DNA of 8,550 nt from Clostridia bacterium. Its GTDB lineage: Bacteria; Bacillota; Clostridia; Christensenellales; Aristaeellaceae. The notes below the pieces were generated by a model that saw nothing but the letters and a program-made list of their open reading frames with translations, did no database searches and was not told the origin of the DNA. Positions 7,123 to 8,550 of this stretch are shown here, piece after piece. The stretch spans positions 1-8,550 of the forward strand of contig JAFWBZ010000248.1 of assembly GCA_017537105.1 (NCBI GenBank), read 5' to 3'. Within the stretch, counting starts at the first letter, position 1. Each line of letters starts with the position of its first letter. The position numbers were made by a program, and so were the translations under genes.

Positions 7123-7150
7123 ATTATAGCATGCTTTTCCCAAAATGCAA
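7123..7150 (-). promoter_or_regulatory. Extended -10 promoter of the cysteine-rich 92-aa gene
   Basis: On the minus strand a perfect TATAAT (complement of 7123-7128) is preceded by TG in the extended position (TGCTATAAT). TTGCAT (complement of 7145-7150) lies 16 nt upstream. Start of transcription near 7116 gives a leader of about 33 nt. The same TGCTATAAT occurs in the promoter at 4029-4037. Confidence 0.7.
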
Positions 7151-7153
7151 GCC

Positions 7154-7167
7154 GCATGCCGGTATGC
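7154..7167. repeat. GCATGC-type imperfect palindrome upstream of the 92-aa gene
   Basis: GCATGCCGGTATGC is palindromic at 12 of 14 positions and lies immediately upstream of the -35 element. A second GCATGC (7129-7134) sits in the spacer right beside the -10, 25 bp away. The pair could be an operator for a dimeric regulator, or chance; no known regulator site was recognised. Confidence 0.25.
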
Positions 7168-7215
7168 ATTCTTCAACAACAATCTATAAGAAAATATTAT
7201 ATAACAATAAGCGAT

Positions 7216-7974
7216 TCATTCATCTATGACGTGTGTCCGCAGCTTGTTGATCGACCGCTTGACGGCGTCCCGGCTGTTGCCCCAGGGCTTGTCGTCGTTT
7301 CTGTAGTCAAACTTCCGGGTAAACCAATCGATTTCGCCCTCCAGACGATCAAAATTGGCCAATTCCACCTCGGTAAGGCGATCGACAAACTGCTTCAGGG
7401 CGCTTCCGGAGAGGTGCTCAGGCGCCATTTTGAGAGTCTCGCCAAAGTGCTTGAGACACATGCCCTTGGAGTGGGCCAGCAGCTCCGCAAACTCCGGTTC
7501 GCGTTTGTAGAGGTACAGCAGCGTGTAGACGTACCGGCGCATGCTCTCCCGGACGCGCTCACAGAGCACGCATCGCGCATCCAGGCTGGAAAGAGTGTCT
7601 GCGATCTCCTGGATTCCACCGTTCTTCCTTCCGCCCACCCATCGGGAGATCGCAGGCTTGGACGCCTCCGCCGCGGCGGCGTCCCGCAGCTTCTGTGCGT
7701 CCTCGCGCAGTGATCGCATCGTCTCCTTCATGTGCGTATGGGTCATCAGCGCGAGCCCAAGCCGGTTGCCGATCTCGTACATCTGCTTGAAGTGGCGGCC
7801 GCAGAAGCCTTTTTGATTCACTTCAATGCGCTGATCTGGCTCCATGACGGATTCCCCGAGGAAGTAATCCACGTTGGCCGCCTCCACCTTTGCATGCAGC
7901 AGGCAGAGCGGACATTCGCTGTCCTGCCGGAAGGCCTCCCAGACCGGTGCGGTATCGATGTGCAGCTTCGCCAT
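7216..7974 (-). CDS. DUF6062 family protein with two C-x2-C...C-x2-H modules
   Basis: The 252-aa protein matches the DUF6062 family of Clostridia, whose function is unknown. The recalled family hallmarks are ECPLCLLHAKVE (20-31), an MEPD motif, NQKGFCGRHF (53-62) and NRLGLALMTHTH (70-81). Two similar modules carry the likely metal ligands: C21, C24, C58, H61 and then C135, C138, C173, H176, with 34 and 35 residues between the second and third ligands, pointing to an internal duplication. The regions between are charged and helical, with KLRDAAAAEASK (95-106) possibly a flexible linker. No signal or membrane segment is seen. The ATG at 7974 has a GGGAGGGG stretch upstream, and the gene lies 43 bp downstream of the zinc-ribbon membrane protein on the same strand, so the two are probably one transcript. 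Family assignment is from memory of the motifs; the function is open. Confidence 0.85.
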   Translation of the reverse strand: MAKLHIDTAPVWEAFRQDSECPLCLLHAKVEAANVDYFLGESVMEPDQRIEVNQKGFCGRHFKQMYEIGNRLGLALMTHTHMKETMRSLREDAQKLRDAAAAEASKPAISRWVGGRKNGGIQEIADTLSSLDARCVLCERVRESMRRYVYTLLYLYKREPEFAELLAHSKGMCLKHFGETLKMAPEHLSGSALKQFVDRLTEVELANFDRLEGEIDWFTRKFDYRNDDKPWGNSRDAVKRSINKLRTHVIDE

Positions 7975-8017
7975 CCGCCTTTCCCCTCCCAGACCGATTT
8001 CACCGCGATGCGCGGCG

Positions 8018-8431
8018 TCATGCCTTTTGCTTGAACGCGTGGTGACACTTGCCGCAGGTCACGGTCACCTCGCCCACCTTGCGCGGCAGGCGCAGGCGGG
8101 AATGGCACTCCGGGCATTTGAAGTACTTGTATTTCCTGGCATTCTTCAGGCGCACAAAGAACTGGCGGATGCCGCTGGTGCTTTGCCGCCACACGGAGAG
8201 ATACTTCTGGTTTTCCGCGTACCGCTTGCCGTGATTGCGGGAAAACATGCGGAAGATCGAATAGACATAGAGCGCTGTGCTGAGGAGCGACAGGATTCCG
8301 ATGCGCAGAATGCTTCCCAGCATGGAAATCACGATGCCGGCAATGAGCAGCGCCAGTGAGAACTCGTCTGCGCCGTGCCGACCCGCCATCAGCCGCTTCA
8401 GGCCCGCCCTGAGTTTGTCAATAAAGGACAT
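8018..8431 (-). CDS. Two-TM membrane protein with C-terminal zinc ribbon
   Basis: The 137-aa protein begins with a short basic amphipathic segment (MSFIDKLRAGLKRLMAGRHG) and has two hydrophobic helices (about 24-42 and 44-62). It then has a basic stretch (FSRNHGKRYAENQKY) and a zinc ribbon made by CPEC (106-109) and CGKC (126-129), followed by HHAFKQKA. By the positive-inside rule both ends are likely cytoplasmic. Similar small membrane zinc-ribbon proteins are common in Clostridia but have no known role that I can name. The open frame reaches 8497, but the ATG at 8431 is preferred: GGGAGG (complement of 8443-8448) lies upstream, about 11 nt away, and no other start codon fits it. It starts 26 bp after the stop of the gene entering from the right, consistent with an operon that goes on into the DUF6062 gene. 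Confidence 0.82.
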   Translation of the reverse strand: MSFIDKLRAGLKRLMAGRHGADEFSLALLIAGIVISMLGSILRIGILSLLSTALYVYSIFRMFSRNHGKRYAENQKYLSVWRQSTSGIRQFFVRLKNARKYKYFKCPECHSRLRLPRKVGEVTVTCGKCHHAFKQKA

Positions 8432-8457
8432 TGTTACACAAACCTCCCTTGATGATT

Positions 8458-8550
8458 TCAGCAGAAGATAAACCGCCCGCCGCAGCAGCAGTTGCACAGC
8501 ACGTTGGCCAGGCAGCAGGACAGCAGCGGATTGGAGTACAATACCGACGG
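8458..8550 (-). CDS. C-terminal end of a cysteine-rich protein (cut by window edge)
   Basis: A frame open from the right edge ends with TGA at 8460-8458. The 30 visible residues include SNPLLSCCLANVLCNCCCGG and then RFIFC. Seven are Cys, in the arrangement CC-x5-C-x-CCC-x6-C. Hydrophobic residues between the cysteines suggest a membrane-associated or metal-binding tail. I do not recognise the family, and most of the gene lies outside the window. Support comes from the non-random composition, the close spacing to the next gene (26 bp with a good ribosome-binding site) and the Cys-rich neighbours; the possibility that it is a chance frame cannot be excluded. Confidence 0.6.
   Translation of the reverse strand, partial: PSVLYSNPLLSCCLANVLCNCCCGGRFIFC

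Noticed and set aside
7196..7201. A second perfect TATAAT (minus strand) just downstream of the DUF6062 gene.
   Set aside because: It lies in a very AT-rich stretch with no acceptable -35 at 16-18 nt, and would give a leader of over 100 nt. The extended -10 at 7123-7128 is a better candidate.

Overview
The window looks like chromosomal DNA from a GC-rich, Gram-positive Clostridia-type bacterium (Bacillota). The grounds are a GlgC/GlgD pair of the Firmicutes type, two lipoproteins with clean lipoboxes, a SpoIID/LytB-domain protein, a DUF6062 protein, strong GGAGG ribosome-binding sites, TTG starts and sigma-A-like promoters. No phage structural, transposase, rRNA, tRNA or CRISPR sequence is visible.

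Left part (1-2974). The minus strand carries glgD (cut by the window edge) directly behind glgC, the two subunits that make ADP-glucose for glycogen. Upstream on the same strand is an acetate kinase-family gene with its own good promoter. Its fold motifs are intact, but several active-site positions of classical AckA are changed.

Middle part (2974-5518). The plus strand reads divergently from the kinase gene. First comes a SpoIID-domain lipoprotein followed by a hairpin terminator. A strong extended -10 promoter then drives a two-gene unit: a ZnuA/TroA-like metal-binding lipoprotein and, overlapping its stop codon, rnhA (RNase HI, all catalytic residues present). A long perfect inverted repeat separates this unit from the convergent genes that follow.

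Right part (5568-8550). The minus strand carries a complete tyrosine recombinase of XerS-like size. A 36-bp dif-like imperfect palindrome lies just upstream of it, the arrangement known for XerS/dif_SL in streptococci. Upstream of that is a run of four cysteine-rich, putatively metal-binding proteins: a 92-aa protein with a duplicated Cys motif, a DUF6062 protein with two C-x2-C...C-x2-H modules, a two-TM zinc-ribbon membrane protein, and the Cys-packed C-terminus of a gene entering from the right edge.

The items most worth following up are the recombinase with its candidate target site, the cysteine-rich cluster of unknown role, and the acetate kinase homologue with altered catalytic residues. 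No wholly new multi-gene system can be claimed from this sequence alone.
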